NCBI RefSeq assembly: GCF_003014495.1
Contig: NZ_PYGC01000003.1
Span: 1-64,000 of the forward strand
Direction: 5' to 3'
DNA from: Prolixibacter denitrificans
GTDB lineage: Bacteria > Bacteroidota > Bacteroidia > Bacteroidales > Prolixibacteraceae
Length of the DNA stretch: 64,000 bases
Part shown: in pieces, positions 1-8,819 of the stretch
Layout: each line of letters opens with the position of its first letter
Position numbering within the stretch: the first letter of the stretch is position 1
Translations under genes and position numbers: made by a program
The notes under the pieces: model-generated
Told to the model about the DNA's origin: nothing
Databases searched by the model: none
The model's input: only the letters and a program-made list of their open reading frames with translations

Positions 1-66
1 TAAGCTTCCTGGTTTTTAGTTTCTTTTTCTGTTTAAAAAACTAATTTACAAAACTTAGGAAGCTTA
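1..66. repeat. Long inverted repeat at window edge
   Basis: The ten bases TAAGCTTCCT at 1-10 are repeated in perfect inverted form (AGGAAGCTTA) at 57-66. A second nested pair, TTAGTTT and AAACTAA, lies inside. The arrangement could be a long hairpin, a transcription terminator for a gene left of the window, or the end of a mobile element. The window edge prevents a decision. The rest of 67-212 holds C-rich and G-rich fragments around CCCCTTTAGGGG that look like worn intergenic repeats, and no gene. Confidence 0.5.
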
Positions 67-212
67 TGCTTTTACAAACATACAGCCTAAAGGGGACTTT
101 AAGCCGCCCCTTTAGGGGAGGTTTGGAGGGGTAAAACAGAACGCCAATTGCAATTTGTAAGTTTTAAATTTCGCTGTGAGCCTTTTGGACAACCTCTTGA
201 ATGTGCCGGTTT

Positions 213-237
213 GAGACGCAAAGCATTGCGTCTCTAC
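213..237. repeat. Dispersed palindrome (core GCAA/TTGC)
   Basis: This is a member of the dispersed palindrome family with stem GAGACGCAA / TTGCGTCTC around a four-base centre. It overlaps the end of the CPBP protease gene: the CTA inside its right arm supplies that gene's TAG stop codon. Insertion of the palindrome may therefore have set the present C-terminus. Confidence 0.8.
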
Positions 238-1091
238 AGGGCCGGTTCTGCCTGTGGACTGCTCCAACGTTTGTTCAGCCAGCGCCAGGTGAGGATGAAG
301 AAGCCCAACGCTACCAGGAGGACAACACCGTAAATTAGATTATCACCGATACTGTCGCTAAGCGATTCATTCGTGTCAGTCGCATTTATCATGGCAATAT
401 AACCTATCAGGTTGTTGACGAAATGTATGAGCATTCCGGGTATGATCGAATTGGACTTCCAGTAAACCCAGCCAATGACCAATCCCAGTAAAAGCGCTCC
501 AACTCCCTGCCACGGATTTAGGTGAGCAACGGCAAAAATAGCAGCTGACCAGATGATAGCTTTTGCCGGGGAATAGTTCTTTAACAAACCTTCCAATATC
601 ACGCCACGGAAAAGAATCTCTTCCAATAACGGCGCCGCAACGACTATCGACAAGAAGAGAAAGAAGTTAGGTTGGTGAACCCCCGACATATATCTGTTAA
701 ACCAGTCGGAGCCGGGAATTAACGAGGAAACTGCTGAAATAACAGTAGAGGCAGCTATCGTCATCACGGCAATAACCAGGATGACCTGAAACGGCTCCCT
801 GTTGAATTTCACCCGGTATTCCGGTATATCAAACTTTCGAATGCGTTTCAATCCCAATCGAACAACGATGTATAAACTTGCAACCTGGACTAACAATAAG
901 AGAAACGATATCAAAAGCTGACCATGGGGTATCCCATATCGCTCGTTTAAAATCAAGACAATTCCAAAAGGAATGGAAAATAAAATGGTAATTAAAATCA
1001 GCCGGATAAGTAACCGGAACGACTGCCCGATGTTGGGATAAAAGCTTTGAGGAACTTCGGGTTGGGGGCTTTCTCTAAACATGACAATCAA
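234..1091 (-). CDS. CPBP-family intramembrane metalloprotease
   Basis: This is a 285-residue multi-pass membrane protein of the CPBP (CAAX protease and bacteriocin-processing, also called Abi) family. These proteins are membrane glutamic or metallo-proteases whose substrates are usually unknown. The signature is clear: paired glutamates E157-E158 followed by F161-R162-G in LLEEILFRG, then FAVAH with H190, then HFVNN near residues 223-227. About seven to eight hydrophobic segments are visible. A methionine four codons in (MFRES) is an alternative start. It reads leftwards with the next two genes but is separated by about 90 bases. Its stop codon falls inside a dispersed palindrome. The family is certain; the substrate is not known. 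Confidence 0.88.
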   Translation of the reverse strand: MIVMFRESPQPEVPQSFYPNIGQSFRLLIRLILITILFSIPFGIVLILNERYGIPHGQLLISFLLLLVQVASLYIVVRLGLKRIRKFDIPEYRVKFNREPFQVILVIAVMTIAASTVISAVSSLIPGSDWFNRYMSGVHQPNFFLFLSIVVAAPLLEEILFRGVILEGLLKNYSPAKAIIWSAAIFAVAHLNPWQGVGALLLGLVIGWVYWKSNSIIPGMLIHFVNNLIGYIAMINATDTNESLSDSIGDNLIYGVVLLVALGFFILTWRWLNKRWSSPQAEPAL

Positions 1092-1181
1092 TCATTTTAG
1101 GAGGTTAGGTTGTCGAGAAGTTATCTGCAACGTCCCGACTGTTCTCGTAATGTTCTTTCAGTATTGCTTCACTTCGCTGTA

Positions 1182-1658
1182 TTAAAACACCATGGTCAGC
1201 CCGACGCCGTTGCTGTTGACGCCAATTCTGAGTTCGGGATAGTATCCTACGGGTTTTAATCCGTCGTTATAAATCTTCACTGCTTTTTTAGCATGCCGGT
1301 TAAAAGCAGCGGAAAACGGAATGGATATAGCGGTTAGCCCGGCTCCTACTGCCGCCAGGTTCCAGTCAAAATCCCGGCCGCCAATCGCACCTCCAATGGA
1401 CCATCCAATCAGAAAGCCTCCGGCAAAGCCGAATATCGCTCCTGCATCGTAATTGCTCCTGGCAATCTTCATTTCATTGTAGGCATCCGGATTAGAATAG
1501 GTGATATCCAGGAGCTGATTGGGTCGAAGTCTTTTCCCATGATGAAGATAGATGGTTCCCAACGCCTTTTTTACCTGAATTGAATCGGATTGATACTGCC
1601 CAAAAGAATTCAGGGCAACTAACATGAATAACAGCGGAATCAGTAGTTTTTTCATCAT
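1182..1658 (-). CDS. Small exported glycine-rich membrane-associated protein
   Basis: This is a protein of about 158 residues starting MMKKLLIPLL, with a signal peptide probably cleaved after SFGQ. A longer reading frame starts at 1691, but that start lies in the dispersed palindrome at 1678-1703 and would spoil the signal peptide, so the internal start at 1658 is preferred. After the signal comes a short soluble part (IYLHHGKRL), then a glycine-zipper-like hydrophobic stretch GFAGGFLIGWSIGGAIGG around residues 75-95. A second hydrophobic stretch follows, then a lysine-rich segment AKKAVKIYNDGLK. It resembles uncharacterised Bacteroidota proteins with the same layout; I cannot name a function. 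It probably sits in or at the outer membrane or periplasm. Confidence 0.65.
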   Translation of the reverse strand: MMKKLLIPLLFMLVALNSFGQYQSDSIQVKKALGTIYLHHGKRLRPNQLLDITYSNPDAYNEMKIARSNYDAGAIFGFAGGFLIGWSIGGAIGGRDFDWNLAAVGAGLTAISIPFSAAFNRHAKKAVKIYNDGLKPVGYYPELRIGVNSNGVGLTMVF

Positions 1659-1677
1659 AGGGGTAGCTTTATTGGGG

Positions 1678-1703
1678 TAGAGACGTTGCATGCAACGTCT
1701 CTA
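1678..1703. repeat. Dispersed palindrome (core TTGCATGCAA)
   Basis: A perfect 26-bp palindrome with outer arms TAGAGACG / CGTCTCTA and core TTGCATGCAA. It lies 10 bases past the stop of the DUF898 gene and just ahead of the small exported protein, between two leftward genes. It could act as an intergenic RNA hairpin. Confidence 0.85.
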
Positions 1704-1712
1704 ATTATTTAT

Positions 1713-2648
1713 TCAATGTTCATTCACAGCCGTCACGTATGTCTTACTGAGGATACGTTTCCTAATCCTTACATAGGCCCAGGGACGATAGAACCCCAGG
1801 GTAACGATGGTCAGCAACCACTGTCCCCAGATGAACAGGAAATCAGCGCCCGGCTCGATATCGTATCCGAACACATAGGCTCCATCTTCCTTTTGAGCAG
1901 TGGTCCTTGCTGAAAAATAAGTGTATAACCGCAGGAAAGCCATCGGCAAATAGATTCCCAGCGTGATGACCGTCAGGAGTACCTCCAGTGCAATTTTGCC
2001 AATCGAGTGATGCCATTCCGTATTCCACTGAATATGGTAATCTTTATAATTGATGTTTACCAGCCAGTTGTAATACAAATAGTAGTAAGGAATGGCCAAT
2101 ATGAGCATGAATAAGATCGGGGTAATGTTCAGGACGAGTGGTCCATCTTTGACGGTATAAAGGAGCGCCGCAAATATAAAAAATAGAATAACCGGGATGA
2201 TTATTACCAGGAGAACGATGACAAACAAGGTACTGCCGCTCCCCTTGAACCTGAATTCGTTTCCGTTGTGCGAACTGTTATCGATAAAAAAGCGGCTGAT
2301 GTCCCGCGCGAACCAGGCACCGTAAATACCAAAGGTGATAACTGTTAAAAACAATCCCAGCAACACCTTTCCGGCGAACGTCCAGAACCTTCCATCAAAG
2401 CGAAAACCGGTCTCGCCATACCGAACATGCTCAATAGTGAGCCGGGCGATAAGATAATAGATGAGTAACCCGGAAATCACTGAAAACCACAATAGGAGTC
2501 CAAGATAAGGGTCTTGAATTCGATGGGTGCCAGGTGCATATTTTTCATAGTAATAAACGCCCATCGGAATAATAGCAACCAGATAGTACAATAGCCAAAT
2601 GGGCAGGAACTTCTTTCCGGTTAGGGTAAATTCGAAATAGTTCTTCAT
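1713..2648 (-). CDS. DUF898 (YjgN-like) membrane protein
   Basis: A 311-residue polytopic inner-membrane protein of the DUF898/YjgN family, whose function is unknown. Three internal repeats of the family hallmark are visible, each a membrane segment ending in T-L-G-x-Y-x-P-W-A or close to it: VITFGIYGAWFARDI, VITLGIYLPMAFLRLY and IVTLGFYRPWAYVRI. The motif FRFKGSGSTLF in the middle matches the family's conserved F-x-G loop. About six to eight membrane segments are present. The start MKNYFEF is supported by the family's usual short cytoplasmic N-terminus. The gene is the first of three leftward genes and is followed closely by a palindrome. Confidence 0.85.
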   Translation of the reverse strand: MKNYFEFTLTGKKFLPIWLLYYLVAIIPMGVYYYEKYAPGTHRIQDPYLGLLLWFSVISGLLIYYLIARLTIEHVRYGETGFRFDGRFWTFAGKVLLGLFLTVITFGIYGAWFARDISRFFIDNSSHNGNEFRFKGSGSTLFVIVLLVIIIPVILFFIFAALLYTVKDGPLVLNITPILFMLILAIPYYYLYYNWLVNINYKDYHIQWNTEWHHSIGKIALEVLLTVITLGIYLPMAFLRLYTYFSARTTAQKEDGAYVFGYDIEPGADFLFIWGQWLLTIVTLGFYRPWAYVRIRKRILSKTYVTAVNEH

Positions 2649-3069
2649 TCAATTAAGTTTTGTAATATATATTGATTGTTGGTTAATCTGTCTGTCTAAT
2701 CGATAGCTAAGCAATTCGTCTTTTCTCTGTTAAATTGGCTATTGGTTTCCCAAATTAGCAAAAAGGTGCAAATCTTATTGTTCATCAGCCCGGGTAAATC
2801 GGTCATACCAATTAGCCCTATTTCCGTTCATCAGAAAATTTGATACGTTCACCATCAAAAATTGAACGTTCACCATTAAAATCGAACTATTAAGAATGGA
2901 TATAAATTAGAAAGGAGACACCAGATGTTAGAGGAAAGCTGAAGAGGGTTTTTGTTGTTGCTATCGTTAGAAAGGTTTCAGGTTACAGATTCCAGGTTTC
3001 AGGTTTGGCTTCGAGGTTACTGTGGTTACTGTGGTTAATGTGGTTGAAAGAAGACCGTTGTGTAAACCT
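2649..3069. repeat. Intergenic repeat region with three 21-bp units
   Basis: No gene is seen. At 2825, 2846 and 2867 three consecutive 21-bp units begin with CGTTCA, followed by TATTAAGAATGGATATAAAT. The same order, three 21-bp units then TATTGAGAATGGGTATAAAT, occurs at 22005-22092. Downstream are TTTCAGGTT repeats and GT-rich stretches (GGTTACTGTGGTTACTG) near 2985-3045. These also recur around 12.99, 14.95, 16.45 and 23.29 kb. The last bases before 3070 belong to the dispersed repeat that the IS110 element interrupts. Confidence 0.6.
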
Positions 3070-3097
3070 TAACGTATACTCTGATTAATCCAAATTT

Positions 3098-4092
3098 TCA
3101 GGCTACTTTTTTGTCAGCTATTCTGGGATCAAGACACAAGTAGTTTATATCATACTTTTGTCCGGATTCCAGGATCGCATAAATTATTCTCAGTAGTTTG
3201 TTGGCTACATTATTTAGTACTAAATAAGAAGGTTTCCCTTCTGCTTTCTTTCTGATATAATAGTTTTTCATCTCTTTGTTGTAAGTGATCGCAGATGTTG
3301 AACATAAATACAGAAGTGTTTTTAATGATCGATCACCCATTGAACTTATTCTGTGCTTTTTTACCATCTTGCCACTACTGTTAGGGAAGGGACAAATTCC
3401 TGCAAAAGAAGCAGCCTGGCGGGCTGTTCGGATCTTTGTAAAGTTATGTGTCTTTATGATTAGCTCATTGGCTGTAACAGGTCCTATTCCCTTTATACTG
3501 CAAATAAGTTCACTGTTCTGAGCATATTCCTGGTTGGCGTTGATTATTTTCTGTATTTCTTGCTCAACTGAACTGATTTGTTCACTTAGATCAGCGATCA
3601 CCTCAGTTGCGATATAGTGAGCTCTTAATGACTTGAACGGAAGCCTGCCTTTGTCTTTCCCTTGCGTTAAAAGTATCTTTCTGTTTTTCACCAACACTTG
3701 CCGTAAGTTGTGTAACTCACGAAGTTCATGGATGGTCTCATCTGCATATTCAGCCGGTCTTAGTTTATCAGAAAACCGTTCCCCATACTCTCTTATCCTG
3801 GCTGCATCTACCGGATCACTTTTCCCTTTTTGAAGACCAATGAGTGCTTAATCTCATAGCCAGAAACAGCACTGATGCTTACTTCAAAACAGTTAGCAAG
3901 AAAAATAAGTAAGTCACCATAAATGCCTGTATGTTCGATGCATAAGGTTGAACTTGAAGGTAAATCAGATAAAAACTCACAAATAGAATTGTAGTTGTTT
4001 TTAACTTCCAATTCTTTAATAATTCCCTCTTCAGAAAGAAAATTCACATTAAACTTTTCCTTTGAAAGATCGATACCATAAATTTGTCTCAT
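3098..4092 (-). pseudogene. IS110 transposase, one frameshift
   Basis: A DEDD-type recombinase of about 331 residues if read through. The N-terminal RuvC-like part (4092 to about 3840) begins MRQIYGIDLSKEKF, with the first catalytic Asp in GIDLS and a Glu in CIEHTG. The reading frame then shifts near 3837: after HSL the sequence needs one extra base to continue as LQKGKSDPVDAARI, which carries the remaining acidic residues. The C-terminal part includes a helix-hairpin-helix (GIGPVTANELI) and the segment GICPFPNSSGK, where the catalytic serine of these enzymes is expected. The junction has no obvious slippery run, so I call it a one-base deletion rather than programmed frameshifting. Both pieces look otherwise intact. 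Confidence 0.85.
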
Positions 4093-4307
4093 AGTGTTTT
4101 ATTTATAGAGGCTCCAATTGAGTGGCAAAAACCGTGATAATGGGTTATACCCTAAATACTCTCTGGCTTTAACTCAAACGTATGTAGTTCTTAATACGCA
4201 AATTAGGTTTAAAACCTGGTCCTTTGCTAAAGGTAACGCTACATACGGGAGTCTCTTATTTATGCTATGAGTATAACCAAACTTACTCCTCTATTAAAAT
4301 GCAAGTC
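4093..4307 (-). ncRNA. Candidate IS110 bridge RNA leader
   Basis: The 215 bases between the element's 5' end and the transposase start hold no protein gene. In IS110-group elements this position encodes the bridge RNA that pairs with target and donor DNA. Read on the minus strand, it contains CAAAGGACC (4226-4218), identical to the left target flank (4320-4312). It then contains TAAACC (4211-4206), complementary to GGTTTA of the other flank (3068-3063). Further on it has AGAGTAT (4162-4156), identical to the element's own 3' end (3082-3076). The order target-matching then donor-matching agrees with the described IS621 bridge RNA. Matches were found by eye and are short. Confidence 0.6.
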
Positions 4308-4483
4308 TAACGGTCCTTTGTGGTAAAAATGTAAACCACAATGAATACAAAGGAGGCACAGAGGTTGACAATGGTTCTCCAATTCCCCTTTGACTGTTCT
4401 ATATCCGTGGTTATCTGTCAATTTCATCTCGGTCCATCTGTAGATGATTCTCCCACTCTCCATTTCTCCCCCTCTCACCTTGG

Positions 4484-5833
4484 TTACACCGGAGACGGGA
4501 AATCAACGACTACGCGGGTTCCGACATCGACGGTGCTTTCGACCTGAATGGTTCCGTTGTTCTTCCGGACGAACTCCTTGCACAACGCCAGTCCTAGTCC
4601 GGAACCGCTTTCACCGTCGGTTCCTTTTTCTGAACGACTATTTTCCAGTTCAAAAATTTGCTTCAACCGATCGGGCTTGATACCAACACCTGTGTCCTCA
4701 ACGACCAGACGGACGCCGTGCAGGTTGTTTTGGGTCGTGATGGAGATCGTGCCTCCGCGGGGTGTATACTTGATAGCATTGGAAACCAGGTTGCGGATAA
4801 CCGTTTCGACCATCTTGGCATTCCCGCCGATATACGCCGCTTCTCCGTTATGAAACTCGAGTCCGATGGATTTCATCCGGGTCAGGCTTTGGAAGAATTC
4901 GATATTGGAAGTAACCAACTGATTCAGTTCAATCAGCTCTTTCTCAAAGGAGGTCAGATTTTGGGATGTATGGGCCCATTCCAGCAGATTCTGCAACAGA
5001 TGATAGGTTGACTGGCTCAACGCCTCCATCTTCTCCATAAAAATGAGCTTCTCCTCCTCCTCTAAATCCTTCTCGGTATTCATCAAATTCAGGAAGTTCA
5101 TGATGGTTCCCACCGGCCCTCTTAGGTCATGAGCAATAATCGAAAAGAATTTGGTCTTCGATTTCAGCTGTCCTTCCAATTCCGTGTACAATTGCATGTT
5201 AACGGCCGACAGGAAGCCAAAGGTCAGCGCGGTCATAATTCCCCCCGAAATTCCAAAGGCAATTATCCAGAGATTGCCCACCTGGATATCGTTGAACGAA
5301 CTGCGATGTACCACCAGGAAGATGCCGGCAACCAGAACCACCAGGAATGTACCGAAGAATATAGCGTTTAGCTGGAAAATCCGCTTAAGGTGGCGGCTTT
5401 GCTCGTCTACTTTGAGCATTTCGTAAATGGAAAAGACATTGCACAAAGCCAGAATGAAAAGGTGCATGCCAACCCGGGGGAGTTGCAGGCGAAACACATA
5501 AAAGAATACCAACGACTGCACAATATCCAGTGCCGGGAAGCCTATAACGATCCATCGGATAACGGGCTTGTCTTTAAATATCCGAATGCCGGCCAAATAA
5601 ATATACAAACCAACGGTAATCAACAACATGGGCACAACAGCTGCCAAAAAACCATTGGCGGGTGGAACTAACCGGAAAAGAAACCCGATGCCAATTAGCA
5701 GGTTTCCTGCGGCCCAGAACACTGGCCCCTTCACCCGGGCTGTATTCCAGTGAATCAGCAACATGTAGAAGCCCATGATAAGGCTTATTCCTGCCGCAAT
5801 GACAACAATTATTTTGAGACTGAACGGTTCCAT
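4484..5833 (-). CDS. Membrane sensor histidine kinase
   Basis: A 449-residue sensor kinase. Seven or so hydrophobic segments fill residues 5-210, forming an integral membrane sensor with almost no periplasmic loop. It is followed by a HisKA dimerisation domain with the phosphoacceptor in FFSIIAHDLRGPVG (His235), and an HATPase_c domain. That domain has the N-box NLVSNAIKYTP, G1-box VEDTGVGI and G2-box GSGLGLALCKEF. It would autophosphorylate at His235 and pass phosphate to a response regulator. No response regulator is adjacent, so it is an orphan kinase. The membrane sensor resembles those used for signals in or near the bilayer; the actual signal cannot be told. Confidence 0.9.
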   Translation of the reverse strand: MEPFSLKIIVVIAAGISLIMGFYMLLIHWNTARVKGPVFWAAGNLLIGIGFLFRLVPPANGFLAAVVPMLLITVGLYIYLAGIRIFKDKPVIRWIVIGFPALDIVQSLVFFYVFRLQLPRVGMHLFILALCNVFSIYEMLKVDEQSRHLKRIFQLNAIFFGTFLVVLVAGIFLVVHRSSFNDIQVGNLWIIAFGISGGIMTALTFGFLSAVNMQLYTELEGQLKSKTKFFSIIAHDLRGPVGTIMNFLNLMNTEKDLEEEEKLIFMEKMEALSQSTYHLLQNLLEWAHTSQNLTSFEKELIELNQLVTSNIEFFQSLTRMKSIGLEFHNGEAAYIGGNAKMVETVIRNLVSNAIKYTPRGGTISITTQNNLHGVRLVVEDTGVGIKPDRLKQIFELENSRSEKGTDGESGSGLGLALCKEFVRKNNGTIQVESTVDVGTRVVVDFPSPV

Positions 5834-5940
5834 TTTCGATGTTGCTTACAGCCTCGCAATTTAATTATGAAAATCATTTATCCTATGGCCTTCGTCAAAT
5901 TTTAAGAAATGCGACGATAGGCCAAATTCAGCCGGTTCCT

Positions 5941-8742
5941 TCATTGAATTAACTTCCGGAGCTGACTTTCAGTTATCGTGCTGCCGGGCTCAAAAGCATC
6001 AGACTGCATGTAATCAACAATCGAATGGTAGAGTTGCGTTGCTGCCGGATCATCCGGGAGCTCATCCAATCTTGACATGCAAACCAGTAATTTCCCTTTA
6101 CCCACTTTGTATTCGAATATCAATCCAAACTTGTCGTTGCGCTGCAGGTTGTCGATGACCTGAACGATGGGCCGGTAGTCTTTGTCGGGTTGATTCAGAT
6201 TCAACGGATGGCTGTGCTTGATGATGGAAAACCACTGCCAATCGGTATGAAACTCCGTCGGGAAATGGTTGAACAGCGGATGGTCCGGATTGGTCAATAT
6301 CCCCAACGTACCCGGCGAAACCGGTTTCTTATTCCCTTCGCTAATCTGCTTAAACATTTCGTAGTTCCAGAAATCGGGCGGGAACAGACCATCCACGCTG
6401 TTTTTCTTCACCTCCTCCTTTGAAGGGAAGAGCAATACTTTTTCTCCCTTGTCGAGTTTATCGAACAGTTCTTTGTTCAGCCCCGAAGTGACGTAAATAT
6501 CCGCTGCCGGCTGTACCTTTTGGGGTTCCGGATACACCCACACCGGATAGCTGTTCCGGTAACCGGTTCCTTCGATGCTTAAGGCAACGGTTAATTTCTG
6601 AGGCACGGTTATCTCCGAAAGCGGAATATGAATCTCTCCAACGCTGTCGACTCCTCCCATGGAGATAGCCGGCTGTTCGAAGCGACCCGATTTGACGATC
6701 TGCCCTTGCTGGTTCAATACTTTCCAACTTAACGGCTGTTCCAAATCCCGGTTCGAATAGTTGGCCACTTCCACTCCGGCCGAGAACGTTTCGTTAACCG
6801 TCCAGCAATACTTTTTAAACTCCAGTAACGGAACCACATCATTGCAGAAATTCCGCCACTCGTTGCGGTCAATTACATGCTTACTGTCCATAAAGGCGTC
6901 CAGAATACCCACCAAAGCCGTTCCCTGTCCGGGATAATCCTGCAGATCGAGTAGCTGGAAGCCGGCCAGTCCCTTGGTGCGCAGTGCTGCTTCAATTTCA
7001 TCGCGGTAGCACAATGCCGACCAGGCACCGGAAGCCATTGTGAACAGACTATCCTGATCCAACATGCCGGCTTTCTTTAACCGGTTTCGGAAAACTTCCA
7101 GGTTGCGGGGTTTCAAAATGCCCGTGTATTTCTTGATCTCACTATAGTTGGGATAAATCTGGTATTGCCCCACTTCATGGCTAATCAACGGAATCTTTAT
7201 CTGTGACACCGGATAGTCGAAGTTCACCATCGTCGACGGCTTTTCGGTATTCAGGATTCCGCCGTCGCGGGAATCGACAAAAGCCTGTGTTAGTCGCACA
7301 TGCGTCAGGGTCGTATCGTGGGCATAAGGTGTACGGGCTGCTACGTGGAAATCCTCAACGGGCAGTGGCCCCGAATAACCAATGTTATCATTCGAGCCTT
7401 GCGTGTATAACGGACGACCGTCCGCCTTCTTCAGGTCAGCAATCAGTTTGCCTACTTTGTCGAGGTTGCCCCACAGCTCGTTTCCGGGCGACAGCATCAC
7501 AAACGACGGATGGTTAGCAAAGTTCTTCAGCAAGGCTAAACCTTCTGCTTTGAGCCGGTCGGCGAGCGTATCCGATTCCAAACCGCCCCAGAAAGGCAGT
7601 TCCGGCTCCATGTAAATTCCCAACCGATCGGCTGCCTCGAAAGCGGCTTCCGGCGGTGACCAGGTATGAAAGCGGTAGTGATTAATGCCATACGATTTGG
7701 CGATCTTCATCACGTGCATCCAGCCTTCCACATCCATGGGCGGATATCCGGTTAACGGAAAAACACAGGCATCATGTTTTCCCCGCAAAAACGTAATCCG
7801 ACCGTTGATGGCAAACTTAGTTCCCTCGGTCGTAAACTTCCGCATCCCGAAAGGAACCTCCTTGTTGTCTTTGATATCGTTCTGGCTGATAATGGCATTG
7901 AGATGATAAATCGGCTGATGGTACTCATCCCATAAATCCATCTTATCGCCCAGCGTGTATTCCAGGTTGATGACCGAATCACAACTCACCTGAAAGTGTG
8001 CTGTTTTCAGTCGGGTCTCCTTCCCGTCCAGCGTTTTGGTCACCTGCAAGGCAACATCTACTTTATCCAGGTTCAATCCGTTATGGATGCCCATCTTCAC
8101 CTTGATCTTCTTATCCTTGATATCGGGATACACCTGCAGGTCGGAGATATACGTTTTCGGGGAAGCTTCGAGATAAATCTTCCCAATGATGCCGTTCCAG
8201 TTGGTCTGGGTGTCATCTGCATAGGCATGCACATTCCCGTAAGGCGTCAGCTTCCGATCATTATCAACCCGAACGGTGATTATGTGTTTTCCGGGAGTCA
8301 GAAATGCCGACACATTATACTTCTGCGGCGATTCCAACAGCAATGAACTACCAACGTAATGGTCATCAATCCACACCTTCGAAGGCTTGGTCCGCTCCAT
8401 CACAAAACGGATATGCTTCTCATTCCAGTTCTCCGGAATATTGACCGTCTTCCGGTACCAGGCCGGCCCTTCGTAACGGTATACCCGGCTCAAATGCATC
8501 GTAGTGGAATCGGTGTTAAGAAATCCTTTGTGGTTGGTATCGGTCGTACCCGGAAGTTGAACAGAGTCGTTTAACGCCGTGGCATACCACTTCCCTTCCA
8601 CTCCCCGATTAGCTGAATCCAATCGGAACTGCCACGTTCCTGACAAATCGATGTCCAAACTGTAGTTTTTGGTTGACGTGGAGCATGAAGAAAGAATGCT
8701 AACAAAAAGAGCAAAGATGAATGCGCTAAAGAGACCTTTCAT
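5941..8742 (-). CDS. Glycoside hydrolase family 2 lipoprotein
   Basis: A GH2 retaining exo-glycosidase of about 933 residues. The start at MKGLFSAFIF (8742) is chosen over one 15 codons upstream because it gives a proper lipoprotein signal ending in the lipobox LSSC, so the enzyme is probably membrane anchored. Domains in order: sugar-binding jelly roll (DLSGTWQF to TNWNGIIGKIYLE), immunoglobulin-like domain, TIM barrel, then a C-terminal extension with a GATase-like feel. The acid/base Glu lies in SPGNELWG and the probable nucleophile Glu in ISHEVGQY. Substrate (beta-galactoside, glucuronide or other) cannot be fixed. It is the last gene of a leftward sugar cluster with a possible promoter of its own at 8820-8827. 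Confidence 0.85.
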   Translation of the reverse strand: MKGLFSAFIFALFVSILSSCSTSTKNYSLDIDLSGTWQFRLDSANRGVEGKWYATALNDSVQLPGTTDTNHKGFLNTDSTTMHLSRVYRYEGPAWYRKTVNIPENWNEKHIRFVMERTKPSKVWIDDHYVGSSLLLESPQKYNVSAFLTPGKHIITVRVDNDRKLTPYGNVHAYADDTQTNWNGIIGKIYLEASPKTYISDLQVYPDIKDKKIKVKMGIHNGLNLDKVDVALQVTKTLDGKETRLKTAHFQVSCDSVINLEYTLGDKMDLWDEYHQPIYHLNAIISQNDIKDNKEVPFGMRKFTTEGTKFAINGRITFLRGKHDACVFPLTGYPPMDVEGWMHVMKIAKSYGINHYRFHTWSPPEAAFEAADRLGIYMEPELPFWGGLESDTLADRLKAEGLALLKNFANHPSFVMLSPGNELWGNLDKVGKLIADLKKADGRPLYTQGSNDNIGYSGPLPVEDFHVAARTPYAHDTTLTHVRLTQAFVDSRDGGILNTEKPSTMVNFDYPVSQIKIPLISHEVGQYQIYPNYSEIKKYTGILKPRNLEVFRNRLKKAGMLDQDSLFTMASGAWSALCYRDEIEAALRTKGLAGFQLLDLQDYPGQGTALVGILDAFMDSKHVIDRNEWRNFCNDVVPLLEFKKYCWTVNETFSAGVEVANYSNRDLEQPLSWKVLNQQGQIVKSGRFEQPAISMGGVDSVGEIHIPLSEITVPQKLTVALSIEGTGYRNSYPVWVYPEPQKVQPAADIYVTSGLNKELFDKLDKGEKVLLFPSKEEVKKNSVDGLFPPDFWNYEMFKQISEGNKKPVSPGTLGILTNPDHPLFNHFPTEFHTDWQWFSIIKHSHPLNLNQPDKDYRPIVQVIDNLQRNDKFGLIFEYKVGKGKLLVCMSRLDELPDDPAATQLYHSIVDYMQSDAFEPGSTITESQLRKLIQ

Positions 8743-8819
8743 GGGATTGATGATTTTTGGTTTGGAAGTCAGATATCCGGATACCATCAGACCTTCCTGT
8801 CAGTTTTACAAAATGCATC

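Larger units (their letters stand above)
3070..4312 (-). mobile_element. IS110-family insertion element
   Basis: A complete but probably inactive IS110-family element of about 1.24 kb, with the transposase on the minus strand. Boundaries come from comparison with an uninterrupted copy of the same intergenic repeat near 23,485-23,530. There a stretch like TGTGTAAAACTTAGTG runs straight into TCCTTCGTGG; here the two halves are at 3059-3074 and 4308-4320. The five bases TAACG occur at both junctions (3070-3074 and 4308-4312). IS110 elements lack terminal inverted repeats and use a short shared core, which fits. Contents from its 5' end: a 215-base non-coding leader (4093-4307), then the transposase (3098-4092). 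Confidence 0.75.

Noticed and set aside
3820-3845. Programmed frameshifting in the IS110 transposase
   Set aside because: IS110 elements normally have one uninterrupted frame, and no A-rich or other slippery run is seen at the junction.
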